NCBI GenBank assembly: GCA_016704655.1
Contig: JADIZR010000003.1
Coordinates: forward strand, 124,001 to 188,000
DNA from: Pseudomonadota bacterium
GTDB taxonomy: Bacteria; Pseudomonadota; Gammaproteobacteria; Steroidobacterales; Steroidobacteraceae
DNA: 64,000 bases
Direction: 5' to 3'
Below are positions 25,141-33,552 of this stretch, in pieces. Position 1 is the first letter of the stretch. Every line of letters begins with the position of its first letter. Made by a program: the position numbers and the translations under genes. The notes beneath the pieces are model-generated. The model saw only the letters and a program-made list of their open reading frames with translations, was not told the DNA's origin and ran no database searches.

Positions 25141-25271
25141 TTCGGTGGAGTCAGCACGGACAACTTCTGTACCTGCAACTAATCCCTATGCCGGAATCCA
25201 TCGTCCCGACCTAGTATCCGTGGATATCCGTCGTACGAGTCTGCAGAAGTGCTTTCCGCCGACGCCTCCGG
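25141..25271. other. Spacer between opposite-sense arrays
   Basis: About 130 bases with no gene between the G-rich array after purA and the C-rich array before the acyl-CoA dehydrogenase gene. No promoter pair is convincing. Confidence 0.4.
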
Positions 25272-25325
25272 ACCCTTCCCGCCCTTCCTCCCCTTCCTCC
25301 CCTTCCTCCCCTTCCTCCACTTCCC
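25272..25325. repeat. C-rich tandem array (CCTTCCTCC)n before acyl-CoA dehydrogenase
   Basis: Five to six units of CCTTCCTCC, the reverse complement type of the arrays after purA and rlmB, run up to the ATG at 25326 and occupy the ribosome-binding position. Confidence 0.85.
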
Positions 25326-26468
25326 ATGAAACCCTACGAATCCCCCTGGATGGACGACGACCTCCGCATGCTGCGTGAGGCGATTTCCCGGTACGTCGAC
25401 GCCGAGATGCTGCCGCTGGACGCGAAGTGGCGGGCGGAGCATCGCGTGGACAAGGAGTCGTGGCGCAAGATCGGTGCGGCCGGATTCCTGCTGATGGACG
25501 TGCCCGCGGAATACGGTGGCGGCGGTGGCGATTTCCGTCACGAAACGCTGCTGTACGAGGAACTCAACCGGCGTGGCATTTCCGGCTTCGGCCAGGGCGT
25601 GCACAGCATCGCGGCGCACTACGTGCTCAATTACGGCACCGAAGAGCAGAAGCAGCGCTGGTTGCCGCGCATGGCGCGCGGCGAGCTCATCGGCGCGATC
25701 GCGATGACCGAACCGGGCGCGGGGTCGGACCTCAAGGGCATCCGCACGCGCGCGGTGCGCGACGGCGATCACTACGTGATCAACGGTTCCAAGATTTTCA
25801 TCACCAACGGCGGCAGCGCCGGGCTGCTGATGCTGGTCGTGCGGACCGATCCCAACGATCGAAGTCGCGGACTTTCGATCGTGATGGTCGAGACGGAGGG
25901 CCTCAAGGGCTATCGTGTCGGCCGCGTGCTCGACAAGATGGGTTTCCAGGCGCAGGACACGGCCGAACTGTTTTTCGAGGACGTTCGCGTGCCCGTCGAC
26001 TGCCTGCTGCAGCAGGAAGGCAAGGGCATGCACCAGCTGATGGGCGACCTGCCATACGAGCGGTTGCTGATCGCCGTCGCCGGCGTGGCGGCGATGGAGG
26101 GCGCGCTCGAGGAGACGATCAAGTACGTCAACGAGCGGCAGGTCTTCGGCCAGCCGGTCGCGGCCTTTCAGAACACGAAGTTCAAGCTCGCCGAAGCGGC
26201 AACCCATACCCGTGTGGCGCGGGTGTTCATCGACCGTTGCATCGAACAGCTGGTCAAGGGTGAACTCGACACTGAGACTGCGGCGATGGCCAAGTGGTGG
26301 GTGACCGACATGCAGCAGAAAGTCATCGACGAATGCCAGCAGCTGTTCGGCGGCTACGGCTACATGAACGAGTACATGGTGTGCCGCATGTTCGCGGACT
26401 CGCGCGTGCAGCGCATTTACGGCGGCACGAACGAAGTGATGAAGGAACTGATCTCGCGCTCGTTGTAG
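25326..26468 (+). CDS. Acyl-CoA dehydrogenase
   Basis: A flavoprotein of the acyl-CoA dehydrogenase family (380 residues) that introduces the alpha-beta double bond in acyl-CoA thioesters. The FAD and substrate signatures AMTEPGAGSDLKGIRTRA (about residue 130) and QLFGGYGYMNEYMVCRMFADSRVQRIYGGTNE (about 335-366, shown in part: QLFGGYGYMNEY) are intact; the catalytic Glu region is IYGGTNEVMKE. Chain-length preference cannot be read. The ATG follows the C-rich array with no ribosome site. The enoyl-CoA hydratase at 28950 and malate synthase at 26669 lie close by, suggesting a fatty or branched-acyl degradation context. Confidence 0.93.
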   Translation: MKPYESPWMDDDLRMLREAISRYVDAEMLPLDAKWRAEHRVDKESWRKIGAAGFLLMDVPAEYGGGGGDFRHETLLYEELNRRGISGFGQGVHSIAAHYVLNYGTEEQKQRWLPRMARGELIGAIAMTEPGAGSDLKGIRTRAVRDGDHYVINGSKIFITNGGSAGLLMLVVRTDPNDRSRGLSIVMVETEGLKGYRVGRVLDKMGFQAQDTAELFFEDVRVPVDCLLQQEGKGMHQLMGDLPYERLLIAVAGVAAMEGALEETIKYVNERQVFGQPVAAFQNTKFKLAEAATHTRVARVFIDRCIEQLVKGELDTETAAMAKWWVTDMQQKVIDECQQLFGGYGYMNEYMVCRMFADSRVQRIYGGTNEVMKELISRSL

Positions 26469-26650
26469 GGGGGCGGGGGGGGGGGGGCGGGGGGGGGGAG
26501 GGGGAAACAGAAAGACAGGGGGGGGGGGGGGGGGGGGGGGGCGGGGGGGGCCGGCCCGCCCGGGGGGGGCCACGCGAACCGGACCCTATCTGGCGGTCGC
26601 CGCCGCCCGGGGGGGGCCCCCGGTCGCGCGGCCCAAAAGAAGGGGGGCCG
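26469..26650. repeat. Poly-G low-complexity stretch between acyl-CoA dehydrogenase and glcB
   Basis: The 180 bases after the stop consist mostly of G runs of up to about 22, broken by single C or A and by GAAACAGAAAGACA, then GC-rich blocks. This is unlike the rest of the window and may be miscalled sequence over a repeat array like those after purA and rlmB. No gene is read here; the open frame through it is an artefact of GGN codons. Confidence 0.7.
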
Positions 26651-26668
26651 CGACCCGGGAGCACGCCC

Positions 26669-28834
26669 ATGATCGCCCGCATCGACAAGTTCGGCCTTAA
26701 AGTCGCGCGCCCGCTCCACGACATGATCGAGAACGAGGCGCTGCCGCTCACCGGCGTCGCTTCGGACACGTTCTGGAAGGGTCTTGCGGACCTGGTGCAC
26801 GACTTCGGCCCGAAGAACCGGGCACTGCTTGCGAAGCGCGACGACCTGCAGGCGCAGATCGATGCCTGGCACCGCGTGCATCGCGGCCAACCGATCGACG
26901 CGGCGGCCTACAAGGACTTCCTGACCGAGATCGGCTACCTCGTCCCCGAAGGACCTGATTTCGAGATCGACACGACCCACGTCGATCCCGAGATCGCCAG
27001 CATGCCGGGGCCGCAGCTGGTCGTGCCCGTCATGAACGCGCGCTATGCGCTCAATGCGGCGAATGCACGCTGGGGCAGCCTGTACGACGCGCTGTACGGC
27101 ACGGACGCCATGGGCGACCTCCCGCCGGCCGGAGGTTACAGCGCAGAGCGTGGCGCGCGCGTGATCGCGTGGGCGAAGAAATTCCTCGATGCCGTCGCGC
27201 CGCTCGCTGCTGGCAGTCATGCCGACGCGACGTTCTATCGCGTCGTGGGTGGGCAGTTGCAGATCGACACTGCGCAGGGCGCCACGACCCTGGCGAACCC
27301 AGCACTGTTCGCGGGCCACGCGGGGGACGCCGCCGCACCCAGCGCCATCCTGCTGCGGCAGCACAGCCTGCACGTCGAAATCCATGTCGACCGCGCGAAC
27401 CGCATTGGCAAGGCCGATGCCGCGGGCGTGGCCGACGTCTACCTCGAAGCGGCGATCACGACGATCATGGACTGCGAGGATTCCGTCGCCGCGGTCGACG
27501 CCGAGGACAAGGCGCACGCGTACCGCAACTGGCTCGGCCTGATGCGTGGCGATCTCGTGGAAAAGGTGGAGAAGGGCGGCAAAGCGTTCGATCGCGTCAT
27601 GAACCCCGATCGCTGCTACGTTGCGCCCGACGGCAGACCGCTCGCGCTGAAGGGCCGCTCGCTGATGCTGGTCCGTAACGTCGGCCACCTCATGACCAAT
27701 CCGGCCGTGCTCGATCGCGACGGCAATGAGGCCTACGAAGGCCTGCTCGATGCGATGTGCACCGTGCTGATCGCCATGGTCGACCTGCGCAAAACCGCTG
27801 GCGTGCGCAACTCGACGCACGGCTCGGTCTACATCGTGAAGCCGAAGATGCACGGGCCCGAGGAAGTCGCGTTTGCCGATGCGATCTTCACGCACGTCGA
27901 GCAGGTGCTCGGCGTGCCGCGCTACACCGTGAAGCTCGGCATCATGGACGAGGAGCGCCGCACGACGGTCAACCTGAAGGAATGCATCCGCGCGGCAAAA
28001 TCGCGCGTTGCGTTCATCAACACCGGGTTCCTCGATCGCACGGGTGACGAAATCCACACGTCGATGGAAGCCGGTGCGATGGTGCGCAAGGCCGACATGA
28101 AGAAGCAGGTCTGGATCACGTCGTATGAGTTGTCGAACGTCGACATCGGTCTGGCGTGCGGCTTGCCGGGCAAGGCGCAGGTCGGCAAGGGCATGTGGGC
28201 CATGCCGGACCTGATGCACGGCATGCTCGAGCAGAAGATCGGTCACCTGCAGGCGGGCGCGACGTGCGCCTGGGTGCCGAGCCCGACGGCGGCGACGCTG
28301 CATGCCACGCACTATCACGCGTATGACGTGAAGGCGCGACAGGCGGAGCTGGCCAGGGAAGGGCGTGCCGATCGACTGACGGGCATCCTCACGATTCCGC
28401 TCGCGTCGGACACAAGCTGGTCGGCAGTCGAAATCAACGCCGAGATCGAGAACAACGCGCAGGGCATCCTCGGCTATGTCGTGCGCTGGATCGACCAGGG
28501 CGTCGGTTGCTCGAAGGTGCCGGACATCAACAACGTCGGCCTGATGGAAGACCGCGCGACCTGCCGCATCTCGTCGCAGCACATCGCCAACTGGCTGCAC
28601 CACGGCATCGTGTCGCGCGAGCAGGTGCTGGACGTGATGCAGCGCATGGCGGCGGTGGTCGACCAGCAGAACGCGGGCGATCCGCTCTACCGTCCGATGT
28701 CTCCGGGTTACGACGGCGAGGCGTTCAAGGCGGCGTGCGACCTCGTGTTCCTCGGCACGAAGCAGCCGTCCGGGTACACCGAGCCGCTGCTGCACGCACA
28801 CCGGCTGGTGGTGAAGCGCCACGCGGCGCGCTAG
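26669..28834 (+). CDS. glcB: Malate synthase G
   Basis: GlcB condenses glyoxylate and acetyl-CoA to malate in the glyoxylate route. The 721-residue monomer form shows ALNAANARWGSLYDALYGTD, TTIMDCEDSVAAVDAEDK with catalytic acid residues, GVRNSTHGSVYIVKPKMHGP, LGIMDEERRTTVNLKECI and FINTGFLDRTGDEIHTSMEA. The ATG at 26669 follows CGGGAG by 7 bases. Upstream in-frame extension runs into the poly-G tract and is not coding. The gene converges with the enoyl-CoA hydratase. Confidence 0.97.
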   Translation: MIARIDKFGLKVARPLHDMIENEALPLTGVASDTFWKGLADLVHDFGPKNRALLAKRDDLQAQIDAWHRVHRGQPIDAAAYKDFLTEIGYLVPEGPDFEIDTTHVDPEIASMPGPQLVVPVMNARYALNAANARWGSLYDALYGTDAMGDLPPAGGYSAERGARVIAWAKKFLDAVAPLAAGSHADATFYRVVGGQLQIDTAQGATTLANPALFAGHAGDAAAPSAILLRQHSLHVEIHVDRANRIGKADAAGVADVYLEAAITTIMDCEDSVAAVDAEDKAHAYRNWLGLMRGDLVEKVEKGGKAFDRVMNPDRCYVAPDGRPLALKGRSLMLVRNVGHLMTNPAVLDRDGNEAYEGLLDAMCTVLIAMVDLRKTAGVRNSTHGSVYIVKPKMHGPEEVAFADAIFTHVEQVLGVPRYTVKLGIMDEERRTTVNLKECIRAAKSRVAFINTGFLDRTGDEIHTSMEAGAMVRKADMKKQVWITSYELSNVDIGLACGLPGKAQVGKGMWAMPDLMHGMLEQKIGHLQAGATCAWVPSPTAATLHATHYHAYDVKARQAELAREGRADRLTGILTIPLASDTSWSAVEINAEIENNAQGILGYVVRWIDQGVGCSKVPDINNVGLMEDRATCRISSQHIANWLHHGIVSREQVLDVMQRMAAVVDQQNAGDPLYRPMSPGYDGEAFKAACDLVFLGTKQPSGYTEPLLHAHRLVVKRHAAR

Positions 28835-28863
28835 GCAAGGCAGATACGCGCGCGATCGAGCTA

Positions 28864-28917
28864 TGCGGCGGATTCGGCACGTCTCCCGCGCCTTGGAAAG
28901 GCCCCGGATCCGCCGCA
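28864..28917. terminator. Possible bidirectional terminator
   Basis: TGCGGCGGAT (28864-28873) and ATCCGCCGCA (28908-28917) are perfect inverted repeats around 34 bases between the convergent glcB and hydratase genes. There is no T-run, so termination is a guess from position. Confidence 0.3.
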
Positions 28918-28949
28918 GGAGCAGTGGCGACCTGCAACGCGCACGTCGA

Positions 28950-29834
28950 TCATCGCTTCATCCACTCCGCCACGAAGTCCGGCAGGTCGGACGACACCCT
29001 GGACGTGAACTGCGGTGTCCGCTTCTCGAGGAACGCGCGCACGCCCTCGGCCCCGTCGTGCTGGCTCAGGTGCCACATCGCGAGCGAATCGACGCGGTGC
29101 GCCTCAAGCGGGTGCGGCTGCGCGCCATTGCGATAAATCATCTGGCGCGCCAGTGCTGCTGCCACCGGGGAGCGGTTGTCGATGAACCTGTGCGCGAGCT
29201 TGCGTGCTTCAGCCAGCAGCTGGTCGCCCGGCACTACGGCCTTGAGTAGCCCGGCACGAACGCCTTCAGCGGCGTCGAAAGGTTCGGCCGAGTAGACCCA
29301 TTCCAGCGCCTGTGGGATGCCGACGAGTCGCGGCAGGAACCAGCTCGAGCACGCTTCCGGCACGATCCCGAGGCGTCCGAAGACGAAGCCGATCCTCGCA
29401 CCGTCGGCGGCGAGCCGGATGTCCATGGGCAACGTCATGGTGGCGCCAATGCCAACCGCGGCGCCGTTGATCGCGCCGATGACTGGTTTCATGCAGTCGT
29501 AAATCGCCAGCACGACCCGCCCACCCGTGTCGCGCACGCCGCGCAGGATCGCGGGATCCTCGAGCTTGTCGTGCATGTCCGCGAGGGTGGGATGCTGCGT
29601 TTCGTCGAGTCCGAAGACGTTGCCGGTCGTGGCCAGGTCCATACCCGCGCAGAACGCACGTCCTGCACCCGTCACGACGATTGCTCCAACCAGGTCGTCC
29701 GCGCTGGCACGACGGAAGGCGTGCTCGAGTTCGTCGGCCATCGTGACCGTGAACGCGTTCAGGCGGTCGGGGCGGTTGAGCGTGAGCGTGAGGACACGGT
29801 CGGTCACCGTGTAATCGAGGGTCGTGTAGGTCAT
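28950..29834 (-). CDS. Enoyl-CoA hydratase/isomerase family protein
   Basis: A crotonase-fold protein of 294 residues that should hydrate or isomerise an enoyl-CoA. The oxyanion-hole segments GAGRAFCAGMDLA (about residue 62) and KPVIGAINGAAVGIGATMTLPMDIR (in part KPVIGAINGAAVGIG, about 125) are present, followed by FVFGRLGIVPEACSSWFLPRLVG with the usual catalytic acid. ATG 29834 gives the normal family start MTYTTLDYTV; an ATG at 29870 would add 12 residues. The substrate is unknown. The gene runs towards glcB and may serve the same acyl-CoA catabolism as the dehydrogenase at 25326. Confidence 0.93.
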   Translation of the reverse strand: MTYTTLDYTVTDRVLTLTLNRPDRLNAFTVTMADELEHAFRRASADDLVGAIVVTGAGRAFCAGMDLATTGNVFGLDETQHPTLADMHDKLEDPAILRGVRDTGGRVVLAIYDCMKPVIGAINGAAVGIGATMTLPMDIRLAADGARIGFVFGRLGIVPEACSSWFLPRLVGIPQALEWVYSAEPFDAAEGVRAGLLKAVVPGDQLLAEARKLAHRFIDNRSPVAAALARQMIYRNGAQPHPLEAHRVDSLAMWHLSQHDGAEGVRAFLEKRTPQFTSRVSSDLPDFVAEWMKR

Positions 29835-29959
29835 GGCGGTGCGCGCATCAGCCCGGGGCGGGCGCGCCATTGTAGTCGCCGCAAGCGCCGGGTCGCGCGG
29901 CCGAAAGACCAACAGGAACAGGTAGTTGAGGCGGGGGAGTGCTAAAGTAAGGCAGGTTC

Positions 29960-30009
29960 CGGGAGCCTGGCTCCCGCGATCGGCGCGAAACAGGGGGTGT
30001 CCCCGTTTC
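29960..30009 (-). terminator. Hairpins downstream of tRNA-Leu
   Basis: Directly after the tRNA, in its direction, GAAACGGGG pairs with CCCTGTTTC (30009-29987), and a second hairpin GGGAGC/GCTCCC follows at 29975-29961. They may end the tRNA transcript. Confidence 0.45.
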
Positions 30010-30013
30010 AGAA

Positions 30014-30098
<85 letters not shown>

Positions 30099-30142
30099 TT
30101 AGGTCGCGGCAGGGCCCCGGGGGCCGTGCTGGAAGGTGGCGC

Positions 30143-30171
30143 AATTTACTGGCGGCCCCCCGGACTGTCAA
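30143..30171 (-). promoter_or_regulatory. Strong sigma-70 promoter of tRNA-Leu
   Basis: Minus strand TTGACA (30171-30166), a spacer of exactly 17 bases, and TAAATT (30148-30143), about 45 bases before the tRNA. A GC-rich stretch follows the -10 box, as expected for a stringently controlled tRNA promoter. Confidence 0.85.
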
Positions 30172-30182
30172 TGTAAGGAACG

Positions 30183-32441
30183 ATGCGTAGAGAAAGAAAC
30201 AGGCGCGGTTCGGCCAAGGCCCCGCGCGACAACGCGACGCAACCGCGCAGCCGAGCTGCCGCGCGCGCGCCCCAATCCCCTGAATCCGCGGTCATTAACG
30301 TCCTGCGCAAGGCGGCCCGGCCGCTGCGTCTCGACGAAGTCGCGGCGGAGTTCGGTCCGGCCGGCGCGGTGCAGGCCGAGCAGGATCTGGCGCAACTGGT
30401 GAAGCGCGGCGAGGTCATGCTGAATCGACGCGGCCAGTATTGCCTGCGCGAACAGATTGCCGGCCTGGTCGTCGGCACGGTGCAAGGCGCGCGCAATGGC
30501 GACGGGCAGCTGCTGCCCGATGACGGCTCAGCCGCCATCTACCTGCCCGCGGTGCAGATGCGCGAAGTCATGCACGGCGATCGACTCGCCGTGCGCATCG
30601 AGGCGACGCGCTATCGTGGCAAGGCGCAGGGCACGATCGTCGAAGTGCTCGAGCGCCGCACGAAGGAAGTGGTCGGCCGCCTGCACATCGAAGCAGGCGT
30701 GGCCTACCTGACTCCCGACAACCCGCGTATCCCGCATCGTGTGCTGGTCCCGAGCCAGCAACTCGGCGCGGCTATGGACGGCCAGATCGTGATGGTCGAG
30801 CTGACCCACCAGCCTTCACGCACGTCGGGCCCGGTCGGTCGCGTCGCCAGGATTCTCGGCGACCATGGTGCGCCCGGCATGGAAACCGAGATCGCCATTC
30901 ACTCGCACAGCCTGCCTTGTGAGTTCCCGGCGGCCGTCGTAGCCGAGGCCGAAGCCTTCGGTGCCCGTATTCCGCAGGACGCCATCGCCGGTCGTGAAGA
31001 CCTGCGCGACATGGAACTCGTCACGATCGACGGCGAGGACGCGCGGGATTTCGACGATGCGGTCTGGTGCGAACGCAAGGGCGGCGGCTGGCGCGTCATC
31101 GTCGCCATTGCAGACGTCGCGCACTACGTGCGACCGGGCAGCCCGCTCGACGTTGAAGCTCGCCAGCGCGGCACCTCGGTGTACTTCCCGAACCGTGTGC
31201 TGCCGATGCTGCCCGAAGCGCTGTCGAACGGGCTGTGCTCGCTCAAGCCCGACGAAGACCGGCTGTGCCTCTGCTGCGAGCTGCGCGTTGGCGACGACGG
31301 GCGCATCACGCGTTCCCGCTTTTTCGAAGGCGTGATGCGCTCTGTGGCGCGACTCACTTACCGCGACGTGGGCGAGTTCCTGGAGAAGCCTGCCGCGAAG
31401 CACGCGCCGAAGCTCGAGCGACTGCGCGAGCGGCTGCTGGCGTTGCACGGCGCGTACAAATCGTTCATCCGCGCGCGGTCGGGGCGTGGTGCGCTCGAAC
31501 TCGACACGCCGGAACTCAAGCTCAAGTTCGACGAGCAGGGCAAGGTCGCGGCGCTGGTCGAATACCCGCGCAACGACGCGCATCGCCTGATCGAGGAATG
31601 CATGATTGCGGCCAACGTCGCGGCCGCGCGGTTCCTCGACCGCTACAAAGTCCCGACGCTCTACCGCGTGCACGGCCTGCCGGAAATTGACCGGCTTGAG
31701 ACCCTGCGCACGTTCCTGCGCGAGTTCGGGTTGTGGCTACCGGCCCCCGACGAGGTCACGCCGGACCACCTGCGCGACCTGCTGCAGAAGATCGGCGACC
31801 GTCCCGACGCCGGACTCATCTCGACGGCCGTGATTCGCACCATGCCGCAGGCGGTGTACCAGCCCGGCAACATTGGTCACTTCGGGCTCGCGCTCGAGCA
31901 CTACGCGCACTTCACCTCGCCGATCCGTCGCTATCCCGACCTCGTGGTCCATCGCGGCATCCGGCAGGTGCTGCGCGAAGGCGATCCGCAGGAACTCATC
32001 GAGTGGCACGGCCAGTTCCCGGTGCTGGGACAGGATTGCTCGTTCCGCGAGCGCCGCGCCGACGAGGCGACCCGCAGCGCCGTGGCCTGGCTCAAATGCT
32101 TCTACATGCAGGACCGCATCGGCGAGGAATTCGACGGGATCGTCTCGGGCGTCGTCGACTTCGGCCTCTTCGTGCAGCTCGACGGCCTGCAGGTCGACGG
32201 TTTGCTGCACGTCTCCGCGCTGGGCGCCGATTATTTCGGCCGTGACAGTTCGGGCTTTCGCATGATCGGCCGCAGCTCGGGCAAGATTTTCCGGCTCGGC
32301 GATCGCGTGCGGGTGCGCGTGACGAACGTCTCGCTCGACGACCGGCGCGTGGATTTCGAACTCGCCGGTGCGATGGAAACGCCGCGCAGGCCGACGACGG
32401 GGCGCTTCCAGCGCCAGGGCGGCGGACGGAGGCGTCGCTGA
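30183..32441 (+). CDS. rnr: Ribonuclease R
   Basis: RNase R is a processive 3'-5' exoribonuclease that degrades structured RNA. The N-terminal winged helix (about residues 35-85) and cold-shock domains are followed by the RNB catalytic core with TIDGEDARDFDDAV (metal-binding aspartates, about 280), then the S1 domain (FDGIVSGVVDFGLFVQLDGL) and a basic tail (RRPTTGRFQRQGGGRRRR). It has 752 residues. AAGGA precedes the ATG. The TGA overlaps the rlmB ATG, the conserved rnr-rlmB pair. Confidence 0.97.
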   Translation: MRRERNRRGSAKAPRDNATQPRSRAAARAPQSPESAVINVLRKAARPLRLDEVAAEFGPAGAVQAEQDLAQLVKRGEVMLNRRGQYCLREQIAGLVVGTVQGARNGDGQLLPDDGSAAIYLPAVQMREVMHGDRLAVRIEATRYRGKAQGTIVEVLERRTKEVVGRLHIEAGVAYLTPDNPRIPHRVLVPSQQLGAAMDGQIVMVELTHQPSRTSGPVGRVARILGDHGAPGMETEIAIHSHSLPCEFPAAVVAEAEAFGARIPQDAIAGREDLRDMELVTIDGEDARDFDDAVWCERKGGGWRVIVAIADVAHYVRPGSPLDVEARQRGTSVYFPNRVLPMLPEALSNGLCSLKPDEDRLCLCCELRVGDDGRITRSRFFEGVMRSVARLTYRDVGEFLEKPAAKHAPKLERLRERLLALHGAYKSFIRARSGRGALELDTPELKLKFDEQGKVAALVEYPRNDAHRLIEECMIAANVAAARFLDRYKVPTLYRVHGLPEIDRLETLRTFLREFGLWLPAPDEVTPDHLRDLLQKIGDRPDAGLISTAVIRTMPQAVYQPGNIGHFGLALEHYAHFTSPIRRYPDLVVHRGIRQVLREGDPQELIEWHGQFPVLGQDCSFRERRADEATRSAVAWLKCFYMQDRIGEEFDGIVSGVVDFGLFVQLDGLQVDGLLHVSALGADYFGRDSSGFRMIGRSSGKIFRLGDRVRVRVTNVSLDDRRVDFELAGAMETPRRPTTGRFQRQGGGRRRR

Positions 32442-33328
32442 TGCCGCATCGGCACAATCCGCGGGGCGCGCGCCGCACGGGCGGGCAGGGCCGTGGCACG
32501 CCGGACGCGGCGGGGAATGCGCGTGAGGCGCGCGGCTCAGGGTCGGGCGCACAGCCGGCGGGCAACGTCGCGTACGGTATCCATCCGGTGCGTGTCCTGC
32601 TGCAGCGTTCACCGCAGCGCGTGCGGCAGCTGTGGCTCTCCGCATCGCGTGATTCCGCGTCCCGCCTGCAGGAACTGCGCTCGCTCGCCGGGCAGGCCGG
32701 TATCACCGTCGTCGAAGCCGACGACGCGCAACTCGACGAGCTCGCCGACGGCGAGCGGCATCAGGGTGTGATCGTCGAAATCTCGCCGCGTGCGAGCGAT
32801 CCCGAGACGCAGCTCGAGGAGGCGCTCGAATCGCTTGGCGCCGCGCCGCCGCTGCTGCTCGTGCTCGACGGCGTTACCGACCCGCACAATCTCGGCGCAT
32901 GCCTGCGCAGTGCCGACGCCGCCGGCGTCGCCGCCGTGATCGTGCCGCGTGATCGAGCGGTCGGGCTGACACCGGTCGTGCGCAAGGTCGCCGCCGGTGC
33001 CGCCGAGACCGTCCCGCTGGTGCAGGTCGTGAACCTGGCCCGCACGTTGCGTGAACTCAAGGACCGGGGCGTCTGGCTCGTCGGCACCGCCGATGACGCC
33101 GCCCGCACGCTCTACGACGTCGACTTGAGCGGCCCCACCGCACTGGTCCTCGGGTCCGAGGGCGAGGGCATGCGGCGCCTCACCCGCGAAGCCTGCGACG
33201 AACTGGTGTCGATCCCGATGGCCGGCGCCGTCGAAAGCCTCAACGTGTCGGTGGCGACGGGGGTGGCGCTGTTCGAGGCGGTGCGCCAGCGAAGGGGCCG
33301 GAAGGGGGAGGAAGGGGAGGAAGTGTAG
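32441..33328 (+). CDS. rlmB: 23S rRNA (guanosine-2'-O-)-methyltransferase RlmB
   Basis: RlmB methylates G2251 of 23S rRNA. After a low-complexity N-terminus, the substrate-binding domain begins at AYGIHPVRVLLQ (about residue 44). The SpoU knot carries LDGVTDPHNLGACLRSADAAG, TALVLGSEGEGMRRLTRE and SIPMAGAVESLNVSVATGVAL, which form the SAM site. The last 12 residues (RRGRKGEEGEEV) and the stop codon are encoded by the G-rich 9-bp array, so the repeat has replaced or extended the native C-terminus. Length is 295. Start overlaps the rnr stop. Confidence 0.96.
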   Translation: MPHRHNPRGARRTGGQGRGTPDAAGNAREARGSGSGAQPAGNVAYGIHPVRVLLQRSPQRVRQLWLSASRDSASRLQELRSLAGQAGITVVEADDAQLDELADGERHQGVIVEISPRASDPETQLEEALESLGAAPPLLLVLDGVTDPHNLGACLRSADAAGVAAVIVPRDRAVGLTPVVRKVAAGAAETVPLVQVVNLARTLRELKDRGVWLVGTADDAARTLYDVDLSGPTALVLGSEGEGMRRLTREACDELVSIPMAGAVESLNVSVATGVALFEAVRQRRGRKGEEGEEV

Positions 33329-33388
33329 GAAGGGCAGGAAGGGGAGGAAGGGGAGGAAGGGCAGGAAGGGGAGGAAGGGGAGGAAGTG
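33297..33388. repeat. G-rich tandem array (GGAAGGGGA)n across the rlmB stop
   Basis: About ten units of GGAAGGGGA or GGAAGGGCA, beginning inside the last codons of rlmB. A C-rich array of opposite sense follows immediately. Confidence 0.9.
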
Positions 33389-33439
33389 CCTTCTTCGTCT
33401 GTCCTTCCTGCCCTTCCTATCCTTCCTGGCCTTCTTCCG
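33389..33439. repeat. C-rich array of opposite sense before rpsF
   Basis: Units of CCTTCCTGC with variants, complementary in type to the preceding G-rich array; together they can form a long stem between rlmB and the rpsF promoter region. Confidence 0.8.
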
Positions 33440-33440
33440 C

Positions 33441-33446
33441 TAGAAT
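33441..33446 (+). promoter_or_regulatory. Possible -10 box of the rpsF operon
   Basis: TAGAAT directly after the C-rich array, about 107 bases before the rpsF start, in CCGCTAGAATGCACGG. No clear -35 box; the upstream 17 bases lie in the repeat. Confidence 0.4.
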
Positions 33447-33489
33447 GCACGGCTCCGTGCCTCCCTCCGGGTTTGCGCGGTTGTTCCAA

Positions 33490-33543
33490 CTCCTTGTCGC
33501 ACCTGCGTTTTTTGGCATCAGGGCGACATCATCCCGCAAGGAG
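33490..33543 (+). promoter_or_regulatory. S6:S18 autoregulatory mRNA leader
   Basis: The leader can pair CTCCT (33490-33494) with AGGAG of the ribosome site (33539-33543), and TGTCGC (33495-33500) with GCGACA (33523-33528). On the 3' side this leaves a bulge TCATCCCGCA (33529-33538) that contains CCG. This is the arrangement described for the rpsF leader of many bacteria, where the S6:S18 complex binds the CCG bulge and blocks translation. Pairing would hide the rpsF Shine-Dalgarno sequence. Confidence 0.7.
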
Positions 33544-33552
33544 ACTCAGTCG

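Noticed and set aside
24906..25178. Frames encoding LPALPALPA or GRKGRKG repeats over the 9-bp arrays
   Set aside because: A 9-bp unit keeps any frame open, so the repeat peptides are a by-product of the array; there is no start signal and the opposite arrays at other sites code nothing conserved.
25046..25325. Possible CRISPR array
   Set aside because: The repeats are 9 bp, head-to-tail and without unique spacers, and no cas genes are near.
26294..26668. N-terminal extension of malate synthase G into the poly-G tract
   Set aside because: The extension overlaps the acyl-CoA dehydrogenase gene and then reads poly-Gly; the family start and a ribosome site are at 26669.
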